NCBI GenBank assembly: GCA_965277535.1
Contig: OZ255825.1
Span: 2,542,001 to 2,606,000, forward strand
Origin: Ilyomonas sp965277535
GTDB taxonomy: Bacteria > Bacteroidota > Bacteroidia > Chitinophagales > Chitinophagaceae
Length of the DNA: 64,000 nt
Reading direction: 5' to 3'
Under the pieces are notes generated by a model. The model was not told the DNA's origin, ran no database searches, and saw only the letters and a list, made by a program, of their open reading frames with translations. Made by a program: the position numbers and the translations under genes. Position 1 is the stretch's first letter. Each line of letters opens with the position of its first letter. Shown in pieces: positions 1-9,242 of this stretch.

Positions 1-498
1 TATCGCAGTATCAATATAAGTTATGCGCTGATTAACAGTTACAGTCGCGAAATCGTAATCGTAATAGTTTGACAGTTCGTAATATGCCTGCCCGAGCAGT
101 TCGTATTGTGATGTTTTCTTAAGCAGGTTAATGGCTGTAACAATCGTTTTTTTGCCCTCTTCTCTTTTGCCGGTTGTTCGAAAATAGTATGATTTGATTA
201 GTAAAATATGATTGTATTCTGCACTGGATTTGGTTTTTATGTTTAAATTTTCAGCCTGTGTAATAAGTAAAGTTGCGGTATCATAATTCGTGGGATGGTC
301 GTAAATGGGAAGTATATAGTATTGCGCCAGCTTTAATAAAAAATTTATTCTTGCCGAATCGCTTGTAAATTTTCTCAGTTCATTCAAAAAAGTATCTCTA
401 TCCTCTTTTATGAGGTCTTGCGAGTAAAGCGGGATGGAAATAACATTAATAAGTATTATTAAAATTAGTCGGTTCATTCTTTTATTTGATGTATTCAT
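1..498 (-). CDS. Exported repeat-like protein, 5' part only
   Basis: The reading frame is open from an ATG at 498 to the left edge of the window (166 codons), so only the N-terminus is present. A second ATG at 477 (residue 8) is followed at once by a hydrophobic signal-peptide-like stretch (LILIILINVISIPLYSQ), so that start may be the real one. The remainder is alpha-helical, rich in Tyr, Leu and Ala, and resembles TPR-type helices (for example around AYYELSNYY). In Bacteroidota, exported proteins of this look are often the sensor part of TPR histidine kinases or LuxR-type regulators. That assignment is inference because the C-terminal domain is outside the window. Confidence 0.6.
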   Translation of the reverse strand, partial: MNTSNKRMNRLILIILINVISIPLYSQDLIKEDRDTFLNELRKFTSDSARINFLLKLAQYYILPIYDHPTNYDTATLLITQAENLNIKTKSSAEYNHILLIKSYYFRTTGKREEGKKTIVTAINLLKKTSQYELLGQAYYELSNYYDYDFATVTVNQRITYIDTAI

Positions 499-863
499 TT
501 TATCAAACTACATGCGTGCTTTGACTGGGCATTTGCATTTATGTATTGCATTCTTCCCACGAAATTATTTTTTATACTTCGTATCAGCCTAATTATCATC
601 TTTTGATAACCAATTCTGCCCATCTGATAAGAGAAAGTATTTTGTTTACGCAACAGCGTTTTTCTTATTGAACAGCCTGGCTCGCCTCAGTAAAACCCTG
701 TACTTTTTCTCGTTTATCAGAATTATTCTTGTTTCGATTATAGAAAACAGGAAAACAGTTTCTTCTGTTTTTTTGTATTGCTTTATTAATCAACGACATA
801 TGCAAACGGCATCTGCATTGCCTTCTCTCCATCACAATTTTCATCACTCATAAAAATGTAACT
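499..863. other. Intergenic, no gene seen
   Basis: This lies between two divergently oriented genes. The short frames in it have no recognisable protein features. It should hold the promoters for both neighbours, but no clean TAnnTTTG element was found. Confidence 0.5.
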
Positions 864-1559
864 ATGGAAAGAAAGGTAAACAACATCGTATTGGTTCACG
901 GAGCTTTCGCAGATGGTTCCGGCTGGAAAGGTGTATACGATATTCTTAAAAAAGATGGCTACAATGTAAAAGTTGTGGGCAATTCAAATTTTGGACTAGA
1001 TCAGGATGCTATTACCACTGAACAGGTAATAGATCGGATTGATGGACCTGTCATTTTAGTTGGTCATTCTTACGGAGGTGCTATCATTACAAAAGCCGGT
1101 AATAACCCGAAGGTTGTTGGTCTTGTGTACACGGCCGCATTTGCACCCGATCAGGGCGAAACGTTAGGTGGGTTACTATCCTCCGGCGAGCCGGATCCCA
1201 AGTCTGGTGTTCTTCCTCCCGAAGATGGTTTTATCTGGTACGACAAGGCTAAATTTCGTGAAGGTTTTTGTGCTGATTTGCCTGAAAAGCTAGCAGACTT
1301 TATGGCTGATTCGCAAGTGCCCGTTTCCGTAACCACTTTTAGTTATGTAAATGGTGAACCGGCCTGGAAACATAAACCTTGCTGGTATTGCGTGGCAACA
1401 GAAGATCACACCATCCCGCCAGATGCTGAGCGTGCATGGGCTAAGCGGATGAATGCAACAACAACAGAAATAAAAGGCAGCCATGTCACTTTTATCTCTC
1501 AACCCGAAAAAGTTGCTGCGGTAATAAATGATGCAGCAAAAAAATCGCTTGTTAGCTAA
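864..1559 (+). CDS. Alpha/beta hydrolase, cytosolic paralogue
   Basis: This is a 231-residue alpha/beta hydrolase of the compact esterase-like class often annotated as a MenH- or salicylate-esterase-like hydrolase. The oxyanion-loop motif VLVHGAFADGSGW lies near residues 9-21. The nucleophile elbow GHSYGG has Ser69. Asp181 sits in TEDHTIPP, and His207 in GSHVTF completes the expected triad. There is no signal peptide, so it should act in the cytoplasm. The substrate cannot be inferred. The next gene, 32 bases downstream on the same strand, is a very close paralogue with a leader, which points to tandem duplication and probable co-transcription. Confidence 0.88.
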   Translation: MERKVNNIVLVHGAFADGSGWKGVYDILKKDGYNVKVVGNSNFGLDQDAITTEQVIDRIDGPVILVGHSYGGAIITKAGNNPKVVGLVYTAAFAPDQGETLGGLLSSGEPDPKSGVLPPEDGFIWYDKAKFREGFCADLPEKLADFMADSQVPVSVTTFSYVNGEPAWKHKPCWYCVATEDHTIPPDAERAWAKRMNATTTEIKGSHVTFISQPEKVAAVINDAAKKSLVS

Positions 1560-1591
1560 TCAATCACAATAACTAATCATCATAATCAATC

Positions 1592-2407
1592 ATGACAAAT
1601 TCAACAAACTATAGAGTAAGTGTACTCGCTAAAACAGCCATTGCTACAGTTAAGCTGATGGCGTTCTTTATTGCCTTTGCTGTGAGCACTTCAACCTACG
1701 CGCAGGTTAAAAATATTGTGTTGGTGCACGGCGCTTTTGCAGACGGCTCAGGCTGGCACAACGTTTATAATATTCTGAAAAAAGATGGCTATCATGTAAA
1801 CGTAGTGGGTAACTCAAACTTTGGTTTAGAGCAAGATGCGGCGACAACTCAAAATCTTCTTGACCGGCTGGATGGACCTGTTATCCTTGTTGGCCATTCT
1901 TACGGAGGTGCTATTATTACAAAAGCCGGTATGTCCGATAAAGTTGCGGGACTTGTGTATGTATCTGCATTCGCACCGGATTCAGGTGAAACATTGGGCA
2001 GCATGTTAGCATCAGCAAAACCTGACCCCAAGACAGGAATTTTACCTCCGGAAAATGGTTTTGTTTGGTATGATAAAGCCAAATTCCATAGCGGTTTTTG
2101 TGCTGACCTACCAGATGCCGAGGCAGAATTTATGGCTGATTCGCAGGTGCCTGTATCAGCAAGCTCATTTGGTTATGTAAACGGTGAGCCTGCCTGGAAA
2201 CATAAACCATCCTGGTATTGCGTTGCAACAGAAGATCATACCATTCCTCCCGATGCTGAACGTGCTTGGGCAAAAAGAATGAAGGCTCACACAACAGAGA
2301 TAAAAGGCAGTCATGTTATCTTCATTTCGCAGCCTCAAAGAGTGGCTTCTGTTATAGAAGACGCAGCAACAAAGGCTGGTAACAATCAGAATGTATTTGT
2401 TTACTAA
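1592..2407 (+). CDS. Alpha/beta hydrolase, exported paralogue
   Basis: This is a 271-residue paralogue of the gene just upstream, alignable almost end to end with few changes. It has about 38 extra N-terminal residues forming a signal peptide: a hydrophobic core around LMAFFIAFAV and a cleavage-like STYAQ. The nucleophile is Ser103 in GHSYGG, and the TEDHTIPP and GSHVIF motifs carry the other triad residues. The pair therefore puts nearly the same enzyme in the cytoplasm and in the periplasm or outside. Substrate is unknown. A strong hairpin follows the stop codon. Confidence 0.88.
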   Translation: MTNSTNYRVSVLAKTAIATVKLMAFFIAFAVSTSTYAQVKNIVLVHGAFADGSGWHNVYNILKKDGYHVNVVGNSNFGLEQDAATTQNLLDRLDGPVILVGHSYGGAIITKAGMSDKVAGLVYVSAFAPDSGETLGSMLASAKPDPKTGILPPENGFVWYDKAKFHSGFCADLPDAEAEFMADSQVPVSASSFGYVNGEPAWKHKPSWYCVATEDHTIPPDAERAWAKRMKAHTTEIKGSHVIFISQPQRVASVIEDAATKAGNNQNVFVY

Positions 2408-2423
2408 TCCTCGATAATCTAAA

Positions 2424-2460
2424 CCAAAGATTCCAATTTAAAGCCAATTGGAGTCTTTGG
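2424..2460 (+). terminator. Hairpin after the hydrolase pair
   Basis: Fifteen-base inverted arms (CCAAAGATTCCAATT and AATTGGAGTCTTTGG, one mismatch) flank a 7-base loop, starting 16 bases after the stop codon. A T-rich stretch (TATTGTTGTT) follows. It fits an intrinsic terminator for the two hydrolases. Confidence 0.7.
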
Positions 2461-3168
2461 TATTGTTGTTATGAAGTGAGACAGGCCAATCTTGACAAAG
2501 CACGGAAGGCAGATAATTATTTAATTAAAACATGAAACGTTCGCTTCATCGACAGTACCTGGCAAAAAGTTCTGGTATATATCGATCCCGTTTAAGATAT
2601 CTATATACGATCAAATGAAAGAATAAAATTCGGAAACAATTGCGTTTTTACTTCAGTTGCCTTAACAACAAGTTTTTTTGCGAATTTAGCTTTCTGAATA
2701 TTGGGATGCTGAACATTGTGCTCGAAGTAATGCGGTAAGGGGACGGTAATTGCCGGAGAAACTGGAGGAGTTACGAAGTGAAATGAGTGATCATAGAAAC
2801 GCTACGGATGATAGAATTGATAGAATAGAAGTACAGCAGGTTACATCATCAGTTACGGCTGAACAAAGGAAAGAAGTGAAACAATCTAACGTTGGTAGTT
2901 TATAAAATCTGTGATCAGTTAACGAAATCCAAAATGCAACAGATATTGTCAACGGTTTCTATAACTCAGGCAAAAGAAGAGAGGCAGAATAAGATTGGAA
3001 CATTATGAAGAAGGTAATTGTGTTTTAACATTGAGAGATATGTTATTAATATCATGGCTTCATTCTACTTGAATCACAATCAAATGTTGGGTTGGCGCCA
3101 ATCAAACTTGCGAAAGAAACAAGGGCATTTAGTTGCAAAGAAATAAGTACTATTAAGGTCAGATTTAT
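2461..3168. other. Gene-poor stretch
   Basis: No convincing gene. A frame of about 33 codons near 2784-2905 (beginning MSDHRNATDDRIDRIEVQQ) is hydrophilic and helical, but too short to support. Confidence 0.4.
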
Positions 3169-3435
3169 CTATGTATCTCGAAATGTATCGCCGAAGTTGC
3201 GAGTGTCAACTTTATCGTATCCAGCTAAAATTAGATAAATCTGCTTTAGGCTGAATTTTTCTTTGCGATGGGCTATTAGCTGAGCCATAGCAGCGTTTAT
3301 ATCTTCTTCTTCTGGAATATACAACTGGTCAACGTATGATTGAATAGAATTCTTTACTTCCTTTATTACTTTGTTGTTTGTTTTAAACTCAGAAAGCGTT
3401 TCATTCGTTTTATCTTTCAAAAGATGGAAATGCAA
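3169..3435 (-). CDS. Small hypothetical protein, doubtful
   Basis: This is an 88-codon frame with no recognised family. It can only start at TTG. The product is charged and helical, with a tail reading YLILAGYDKVDTRNF. It lies among decayed genes, so it may be a fragment of a longer lost protein. It is listed because its composition is protein-like. Confidence 0.3.
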   Translation of the reverse strand: MHFHLLKDKTNETLSEFKTNNKVIKEVKNSIQSYVDQLYIPEEEDINAAMAQLIAHRKEKFSLKQIYLILAGYDKVDTRNFGDTFRDT

Positions 3436-3495
3436 GATTAAACATTTCGTTAATCCTTTCTCATTTTCAAACGGTAGATATTATATTTAGTGGCT

Positions 3496-3693
3496 TTAAA
3501 AAATTTTCTTTCCGATATCAGTAACTGAAAACACTAATGAAAATTCTCCAGTATTATCTGTTGTGGCATATTTATTAGAACTGAATATGCTTATAGTTGT
3601 CTGACCAATAGCTTTGTTACTTCCTTCTTCAACAACAGATCTATGAATAATAAATGTTTGACAAAATGATATTCTGCAGAGCAAAAGAAACAT
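3496..3693 (-). pseudogene. Truncated carboxypeptidase-regulatory-like protein
   Basis: This is a 65-codon frame with an N-terminal hydrophobic leader (MFLLLCRISFCQ). The start of a CarboxypepD-regulatory-like beta-sandwich follows: VVEEGSNKAIGQTTISIFSS, then ATTDNTGEFSL. That domain normally continues into a TonB receptor or another surface protein and would be longer. Here the frame stops after one partial domain. It appears to be a remnant. Confidence 0.5.
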
Positions 3694-3831
3694 TGCAAAT
3701 AATACCGATTTTATGTGTACTACTTTTTTCTCAAGGGTATGTTTATATATTCAGTTGGTAAATTAAACACTTTATCGAATTTTATGTAGCCATCTTTGTA
3801 TACTTCAGCTCGAATGGTTTTAAAAGATGTA

Positions 3832-4098
3832 TCAGTAACTTTTAACTGAAATTCCGTTGTTTTGTGAATAGTCACTTTCGTTCCGACTAACAATTGTTAT
3901 GTTGACGCCGGCAATATCCTCATTTGTCTTTTCGTCGATTACTCGCCCGGAAAATTTTAAATTCGCTTCGCTATGGGCGATGACTGGCTGCTTTCTGAAT
4001 AAGTTTGAAAATAAAGGTGTAAAAATAGCAGTGACGATAATAGCGCCCACACTTGTGACGACACTTAAAATTAAAGTTTGGAGATTGGTTTTTTGCTG
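3832..4098 (-). pseudogene. Remnant with membrane helix and regulatory-like domain
   Basis: The frame is open from 4098 but has no ATG. It reads through a transmembrane-like segment (LILSVVTSVGAIIVTAIFTP) into a second CarboxypepD-like start (FSGRVIDEKTNEDIAGVNIT) and then ends. Lack of a start and the early end suggest decay. It is similar in kind to the fragment at 3496-3693, so both may come from one degenerated locus. Confidence 0.4.
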
Positions 4099-5031
4099 CT
4101 ATTTGCGATAACATTAAATGAAGAGCCCAAAACGTGGAAACCTGTATAAAAGCCAACTATACTGCCTAACTAATTTTACTAAAAACAATACAAGATATTG
4201 ATTATCAGGCTCTTGTATTGTCTGTGACCCCACAGGTACATTTCTCGAACTCTTTTATAGAAGATTTAAAACGATTGGCGAATTTATTCGATGGTTAAAG
4301 TCTTTGCATTGGTTCCATCTGTTTGCTTATCTTTAAGTGCGTTAAACCATACTGCGAGTTTGATTTCACTTGATAAATTATCGTAGCCAATTAATCAAGT
4401 GGAAAATTTACGCTCTACATCTTTTTGTATGGTTCTTTGTATAAGTTACAATGCCGGCAATAAACCGCCACTGGCTATACATGTGCGGAAGTTAATACAC
4501 TTAATGTATGATTTTCTGTTCTGCTTTTCCGCTAATGAGTTTTTCCATCTTTCTAAAGTCAGCCAAAAGCAGAAGAATATTCATGATTTGGTTGAGTATA
4601 AAGAAATAAGGCTATCCAAAATTGATTAATTTTGGGTGACAGTACAGAATGTATGATAGCTGATTTGTAGTAATGTGTAACTCATTTTTCATTCAATCGC
4701 TATTGCCTTATGAAAATTTACCCCTCAAACATTTCAGACCACAACCTAATATTTTAAACCGGTAGACAACACAGTAGCTGACATAGGAAGAATCCTCCAC
4801 GGTCCACGGGCTGTTTCTGTTCCTATCGGGCAACCAAAAGAATCGGAGAGTTGTCAATCGGGATAAACTTTGCACAAGTAGTTCTGTCTGCTATTTCTTC
4901 CTGCCATTGCGCACTATCTTTCACCCCGTCAACATGGAGAATAGCTTCGGTTGATCTCACCCATCACAAAGCTAACTTGTAACTGTGCCCTCTTTCCTAT
5001 TATACTTTCACAATCCCAACCTTAAATTCTC
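4099..5031. other. Gene-poor stretch
   Basis: No intact gene. On the minus strand near 4829-4965 one frame reads like protein (ILHVDGVKDSAQWQEEIADR, then FIPIDNSPILLVAR) before a TAG. It may be a remnant of an unrecognised gene. Confidence 0.35.
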
Positions 5032-6480
5032 TCAGTAGATCATTTTTTTTATCAGCTTCCCTACCATCATCAAGCCCCAATCTACGTCGTTATCCCAAGG
5101 TCTGCCAAAGCTGATGCGAATATAATTCAGATACTTATTTCTGGAACTAAACAACCTGCCGGGGGTAATCGCTATTTTGTGCTTTTTAGCTTCTATCTGG
5201 AGTTTGAAGGCATCAATTTTAGAATTCAGTTCAAGCCATAAAATAAAACCACCTTTCGGTCTTGAAACCTTTGTGTCAGGCGGGAAATATTGAATAATAC
5301 CCTGAATGTATTTCAGGCTTTGCGTATGCAATGCCTTTCGCAAATTTTTTAAGTGGTATTCATAACGGCCATTTTTTAAGAAATGCGCCATGGCTGACTG
5401 TGTAAGCGTGGGGCAGCTTATATTCTGGATGCGCTTCAATTGCTTTACAGCCTCAAGAAATTGCCCGGGTAGGGTCCACCCGATCCGATAGCCCGGCGAC
5501 AACGATTTTGAAAGCGAAGAACAATACATTACCCATCCTTCTCTGTCAAAATATTTACATGTTTTGGGTCTTGTCTTACCAAAATACAGTTCACCGTATA
5601 TATCGTCTTCAATCAGCGGAATTTGATGCGCTGTTATGATCTCTACCAGTTTTCTTTTGTTGTCATCAGGCATACAACTTCCCAACGGGTTATGAAAGTT
5701 GGAAACCACAATGCAGGCTTTTATTTTGTATTTTTTGATTGCTTTTTGCAAATGGTCTAAGTTCATCCCGGTTAAGGGCTCAGATCCGATTTCCACGGCT
5801 TTTAAACCCATACTTTCCAGCGCCTGGTTAATTCCAAAGTAGGTGGGGCTCTCGACCGCAACCGTATCTCCAACTTTCGTTACCGCCTTTAAGCACATAC
5901 TTATTGCTTCGAGACAACCAGAGGTAACAACAATCTCATTAGGTTTGATTTTACCGCCCCAGTTAAAAGAGAGTTTGGAGATTTCTTTTCTCAGTTCAAG
6001 ATTGCCTTGTGTATTTTCATAACTTACACAGCCGTCATTGCTGTTTCGCAAGGCATACATTACCGATTTGTTGATTTTTGCAGATGGCAGTAAGGATACG
6101 TCAGGCACAGCAAGAGAAAAATTGATAACATCCTTTGCTGCAATATCTCCGTAAATCGCCTCAATCATATCGTTGACGCTGACTTCGTGTGAAGCGATAT
6201 GGATGGGCACGGATTCAGGTAACTGCGGAAACCTGCGGTAGCTAAAGCGGACATAATACCCGGACTTCGGTCTGGATTCAATCAACCCTTTGCCTTCCAA
6301 ATCATAGTAAGCCTGAAAAGCAGTGCCCATGCTGATTCCATACTTATTACTCAATTCACGTACGGAGGGCAGTTTGTCCCCAATGCGCAAAACCTCATCT
6401 TCGATCAACTTTTGTATGCCCTGTGATACCTGTATGTACAGGTGTTCTTTTGAATTGAATGTTTTCTTACCTGCCGCCAT
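5032..6480 (-). CDS. MocR/PdxR-type transcriptional regulator
   Basis: This is a 482-residue fusion typical of the MocR subfamily of GntR regulators. Residues 12-78 form a winged helix-turn-helix (KLPSVRELSNKYGISMGTAF, then GLIESRPKSGYYV). From about 110 on there is a class I aminotransferase-like domain. NFHNPLG (261-267), EDDIYGE (291-297) and SSLSK with Lys325 are the PLP-binding landmarks, with SPGYRIGW following. Family members sense PLP or amino-acid aldimines and control divergently transcribed neighbours. Here the divergent gene is a GNAT at the head of a long enzyme cluster, which is the probable target. The domain is probably regulatory rather than catalytic. Confidence 0.9.
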   Translation of the reverse strand: MAAGKKTFNSKEHLYIQVSQGIQKLIEDEVLRIGDKLPSVRELSNKYGISMGTAFQAYYDLEGKGLIESRPKSGYYVRFSYRRFPQLPESVPIHIASHEVSVNDMIEAIYGDIAAKDVINFSLAVPDVSLLPSAKINKSVMYALRNSNDGCVSYENTQGNLELRKEISKLSFNWGGKIKPNEIVVTSGCLEAISMCLKAVTKVGDTVAVESPTYFGINQALESMGLKAVEIGSEPLTGMNLDHLQKAIKKYKIKACIVVSNFHNPLGSCMPDDNKRKLVEIITAHQIPLIEDDIYGELYFGKTRPKTCKYFDREGWVMYCSSLSKSLSPGYRIGWTLPGQFLEAVKQLKRIQNISCPTLTQSAMAHFLKNGRYEYHLKNLRKALHTQSLKYIQGIIQYFPPDTKVSRPKGGFILWLELNSKIDAFKLQIEAKKHKIAITPGRLFSSRNKYLNYIRISFGRPWDNDVDWGLMMVGKLIKKMIY

Positions 6481-6515
6481 AATAATACGTTGAAATGGAA
6501 AGAAGAAAGTGGCTT

Positions 6516-6538
6516 TATCTGCTTACTTATATCTGCTT
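6516..6538. promoter_or_regulatory. Direct repeat, candidate MocR operator
   Basis: TATCTGCTT occurs at 6516-6524 and again at 6530-6538, a 14-base period, close to the start of the regulator gene. Directly repeated half-sites are usual for MocR regulators. Assignment to this regulator is inference. Confidence 0.4.
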
Positions 6539-6571
6539 TGAAACAAAGCCTTATTCAGTTCGCCATTGCAA

Positions 6572-6596
6572 TCGCCTGTCAAACTGATACAGGCGA
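6572..6596. promoter_or_regulatory. Inverted repeat in the divergent promoter region
   Basis: TCGCCTGT (6572-6579) and ACAGGCGA (6589-6596) are perfect inverted 8-mers separated by 9 bases, between the regulator and the GNAT gene. It may be an operator for either direction. Confidence 0.4.
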
Positions 6597-6683
6597 AGAT
6601 AAGGAAACTGCATCTGTTTTATCCCCAATAATTCTTCCAAATTTGCTTTTCAACTGATGCAAGGTCTGATAAAAAAATAAGAG

Positions 6684-7151
6684 ATGAATTCAATCCGTAT
6701 CGTAGATTATTTACCGGAACATCAACCCTATTTTGAACATGTAAACAGACATTGGATAGAAAAATATTTTGAGGTGGAAGCACTGGATGAGTTTATTTTA
6801 ACGAGACCTGAAGAAGCGGTATTGGAAGGGGGTGGAGCTATTTTGATGGCCTTGCTTAACGAAACCCTCGCCGGTACGGTTGCCCTGATTAAATCCGGTG
6901 ATGCAACCTTTGAGTTTGCGAAGATGGCTGTTGATGAACGATTTCAAAGAAAAGGAATCGGCGAAGCCTTGGGCTATGCAAGTTTTAAAAAAGCAAAGCA
7001 ACTCGGTGCAGAAAGAATCGTGTTGTACACCAATCAAATTCTTCAGCCGGCCATCCATTTATATGAGAAAATCGGATTTATACATGTGCCCGGAAATAAC
7101 ACGGAAGAATACGCAAGAGCAGACATAAAAATGGAGATTGAATTACCATAA
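6684..7151 (+). CDS. GNAT family N-acetyltransferase (type 1)
   Basis: This is a 155-residue GNAT fold protein. The acetyl-CoA-binding region is visible as FAKMAVDERFQRKGIGEALG (roughly 78-97), and the C-terminal strand as HLYEKIGFIHV. The acceptor is unknown. It is the first gene rightward of the MocR-type regulator and is followed by the BCAT gene. A related but damaged N-terminus recurs near 42.5 kb, fused to a different GNAT. Confidence 0.85.
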   Translation: MNSIRIVDYLPEHQPYFEHVNRHWIEKYFEVEALDEFILTRPEEAVLEGGGAILMALLNETLAGTVALIKSGDATFEFAKMAVDERFQRKGIGEALGYASFKKAKQLGAERIVLYTNQILQPAIHLYEKIGFIHVPGNNTEEYARADIKMEIELP

Positions 7152-7261
7152 ATACGTAACACATGGAAGTCATATAGAACAAACGAACAGGACAAAGTCG
7201 CCTCAAAGTTCAAAACCTGAATTGTAAACAGTTCAAATTTGGGGACTACATTTCAGATCAC

Positions 7262-8245
7262 ATGTTGATATGCGATTTCAAAAACGGTAACTGGCATGCC
7301 CCGCAATTGTTACCTTATTCAAATTTTGAAATCAGTCCCTCAGCTCTTGCGCTTCACTATGGTCAAACCGTTTTTGAAGGTATGAAAGCGTTCAAAATGG
7401 ACAATGGACAAATCAATATTTTTAGAATCGAAAAGCAATACAGGCGGTTTGTCAGTTCTTTGGAACGCATGTGCATGGCTATCGTTCCAAAAGAAATTTT
7501 TGTAGAGGGACTTGAGCACTTAATAAAAGTTGACAGTGCCTGGATTCCCCGGAAGGAAGGTACAGCTTTATACATACGCCCGTTCGAATTTGCTACCGAA
7601 GCCAAATTCGGGGTCAGTACTTCTGAAGAATACCGCTTTGCTATCTTTACAGGACCTGTACCGCCTGCTTTTGCACATCCCATCAAAGTAAAAGTGGAAA
7701 CGCATTATAGCAGAGCGGCAACCGGAGGAACCGGTTCAGCGAAGTGTGGCGGCAATTATGGAGCCTCGCTACTGCCAACCAAAAAAGCAAAAGAAGAGGG
7801 ATTTGACCAGGTATTGTGGACAGACAGCAAGCATCATCAATTCATTGAAGAAGCAGGGATGATGAATGTGATGTTTGTGATTAACGGTGCAGTTGTTACC
7901 CCCGCATTATCAGATTCTATTTTAGATGGCGTAACCAGAGATTCTTTATTGACGTTAGCAAAAGACGGCGGCTGTACGATTGAAGAGAGAAAAGTATCTG
8001 TCACCGAATTAAAGGAAGGGATCGCTGATAAAAGTGTAACAGAAGCGTTTGGCACCGGCACTGCAGCCATTGTTTCTCCTATATCCACCATTTCCATTCA
8101 CAATAAAAATTACAATCTTCCGCCGTATAGTAAACAAAGCGTTATGTTTCAATTGAAAAAGGAATTGGAGGATATCAGATATGGAAGAACAAAGGACAGG
8201 TATCAATGGAATTCGATCATTGACAATCAATCCACATGCATTTGA
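7262..8245 (+). CDS. ilvE: Branched-chain amino acid aminotransferase, N-terminus interrupted
   Basis: This is a PLP fold-type IV branched-chain aminotransferase that interconverts Val, Leu and Ile with their 2-oxo acids. From the ATG at 7262, Lys161 in SAKCGGNYG is the Schiff-base lysine, Glu197 in EEAGMMN is the usual acid, and FGTGTAAIVSP binds the phosphate. Family members are about 30 residues longer. The missing segment is encoded just upstream in frame (SRLK...FKFGDYISDH) from an ATG at 7163, but codon 5 is TAG (7175-7177). Either the gene restarts at 7262, loses its N-terminus, or the TAG is an error. The stop overlaps the next gene by 10 bases. Confidence 0.85.
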   Translation: MLICDFKNGNWHAPQLLPYSNFEISPSALALHYGQTVFEGMKAFKMDNGQINIFRIEKQYRRFVSSLERMCMAIVPKEIFVEGLEHLIKVDSAWIPRKEGTALYIRPFEFATEAKFGVSTSEEYRFAIFTGPVPPAFAHPIKVKVETHYSRAATGGTGSAKCGGNYGASLLPTKKAKEEGFDQVLWTDSKHHQFIEEAGMMNVMFVINGAVVTPALSDSILDGVTRDSLLTLAKDGGCTIEERKVSVTELKEGIADKSVTEAFGTGTAAIVSPISTISIHNKNYNLPPYSKQSVMFQLKKELEDIRYGRTKDRYQWNSIIDNQSTCI

Positions 8246-8682
8246 AGAACTTTTTTGAAGAACTGTTTGTATACAACAAGGCAGTCAACGAAAATATAAT
8301 ACAGGTAATAGCAGATGGCAACGCAGTACCGGTACGTGCCGCGCAACTGATGATTCATATCTTACTAGTTCACCAATCCTGGAATAACAGGATGCAGGAC
8401 AAACCGGGTCTGACTGATTTTTGGACAGACGTTCACCGAACCCAAATGCATACTATAAACGTAAGCTTGCATGAGGTTACAAAAGGTATCATCGCTGGTG
8501 GTGAGACGGAAAGTAGTATTCGCTACACAAACAGTAAAGGAATCGAATTCACTAATAAGGCACAAGACATTTTATTTCACCTGGTTAACCACAGTACGCA
8601 CCATCGGGGACAGATCAATGTCTTATTCAGAACGGCAGGGATAGAGCCGGTGGTACTTGATTTCATTTTTTATAAACGCTAA
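8236..8682 (+). CDS. DinB family protein
   Basis: This is a 148-residue four-helix DinB-like protein. The usual metal-ligand histidines are seen in HILLVHQSW and HLVNHSTHHRGQI. DinB-superfamily proteins include thiol transferases and metal-dependent hydrolases, and the exact reaction here is not predictable. The start overlaps the end of the aminotransferase gene by 10 bases, so the two are probably translationally coupled. Confidence 0.8.
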   Translation: MHLKNFFEELFVYNKAVNENIIQVIADGNAVPVRAAQLMIHILLVHQSWNNRMQDKPGLTDFWTDVHRTQMHTINVSLHEVTKGIIAGGETESSIRYTNSKGIEFTNKAQDILFHLVNHSTHHRGQINVLFRTAGIEPVVLDFIFYKR

Positions 8683-8711
8683 GCTATTCTTCAACATTCT
8701 TAATAAAACAA

Positions 8712-9218
8712 ATGGCTACCGATTGGTTTTGGGAACGGGTTCGGTTGGTGGAACTTGGCAGCGATTCACCGTTCGTTTGTGAAGGAGAAAAGTTGCTGAA
8801 AGAATATGGCAATTATATGTACGAGGAGTTGGGATTAACAGCCGGAAAAGAAAATTTTTTTAATGAGCTCGAGCAATTTCCGACAACTCATTATTTACCG
8901 CCTTTGGGCGTTTTTATGATTGCGAGAAGCGGAGAGATGTCAGCAGGTTGTGTTGGCATTAAAACATTTGACGAACAGAGCTGTGAAATGAAACGCCTAT
9001 TCGTCCGTGCTTCCTTTCGAGGCAAAGGACTCGGTAAATTCTTATGCAATTATACAATTGACTGGTGCCGTAAAAAAGGCTATGGGCGAATTTTACTGGA
9101 CACAAATTTAGAAATGAAAGAGGCAATTGCGTTATACCATGGATGCGGATTCAGAGAAAGGGAACCCTATCGGGTAAATGAAAATAAGCATCCCGTCTTT
9201 ATGGAGTATATTCTATAG
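8712..9218 (+). CDS. GNAT family N-acetyltransferase (type 2)
   Basis: This is a 168-residue GNAT. The motif A region is MKRLFVRASFRGKGLGKFLC (about 95-114). The C-terminus reads EAIALYHGCGF and then NENKHPVFMEYIL. It differs clearly from the type 1 GNAT at 6684. The acceptor is unknown. It sits 29 bases after the DinB gene in the same direction and probably belongs to the same transcript. A decayed homologue of its C-terminal two thirds is present at 42.1-42.4 kb. The stop is TAG, showing that TAG is used normally here. Confidence 0.85.
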   Translation: MATDWFWERVRLVELGSDSPFVCEGEKLLKEYGNYMYEELGLTAGKENFFNELEQFPTTHYLPPLGVFMIARSGEMSAGCVGIKTFDEQSCEMKRLFVRASFRGKGLGKFLCNYTIDWCRKKGYGRILLDTNLEMKEAIALYHGCGFREREPYRVNENKHPVFMEYIL

Positions 9219-9242
9219 TATTCCTGATTCAAAAATATAATT

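Noticed and set aside
665..853. Short frames on both strands before the first hydrolase
   Set aside because: They overlap each other, lack ribosome-binding sites and have no recognisable protein features.
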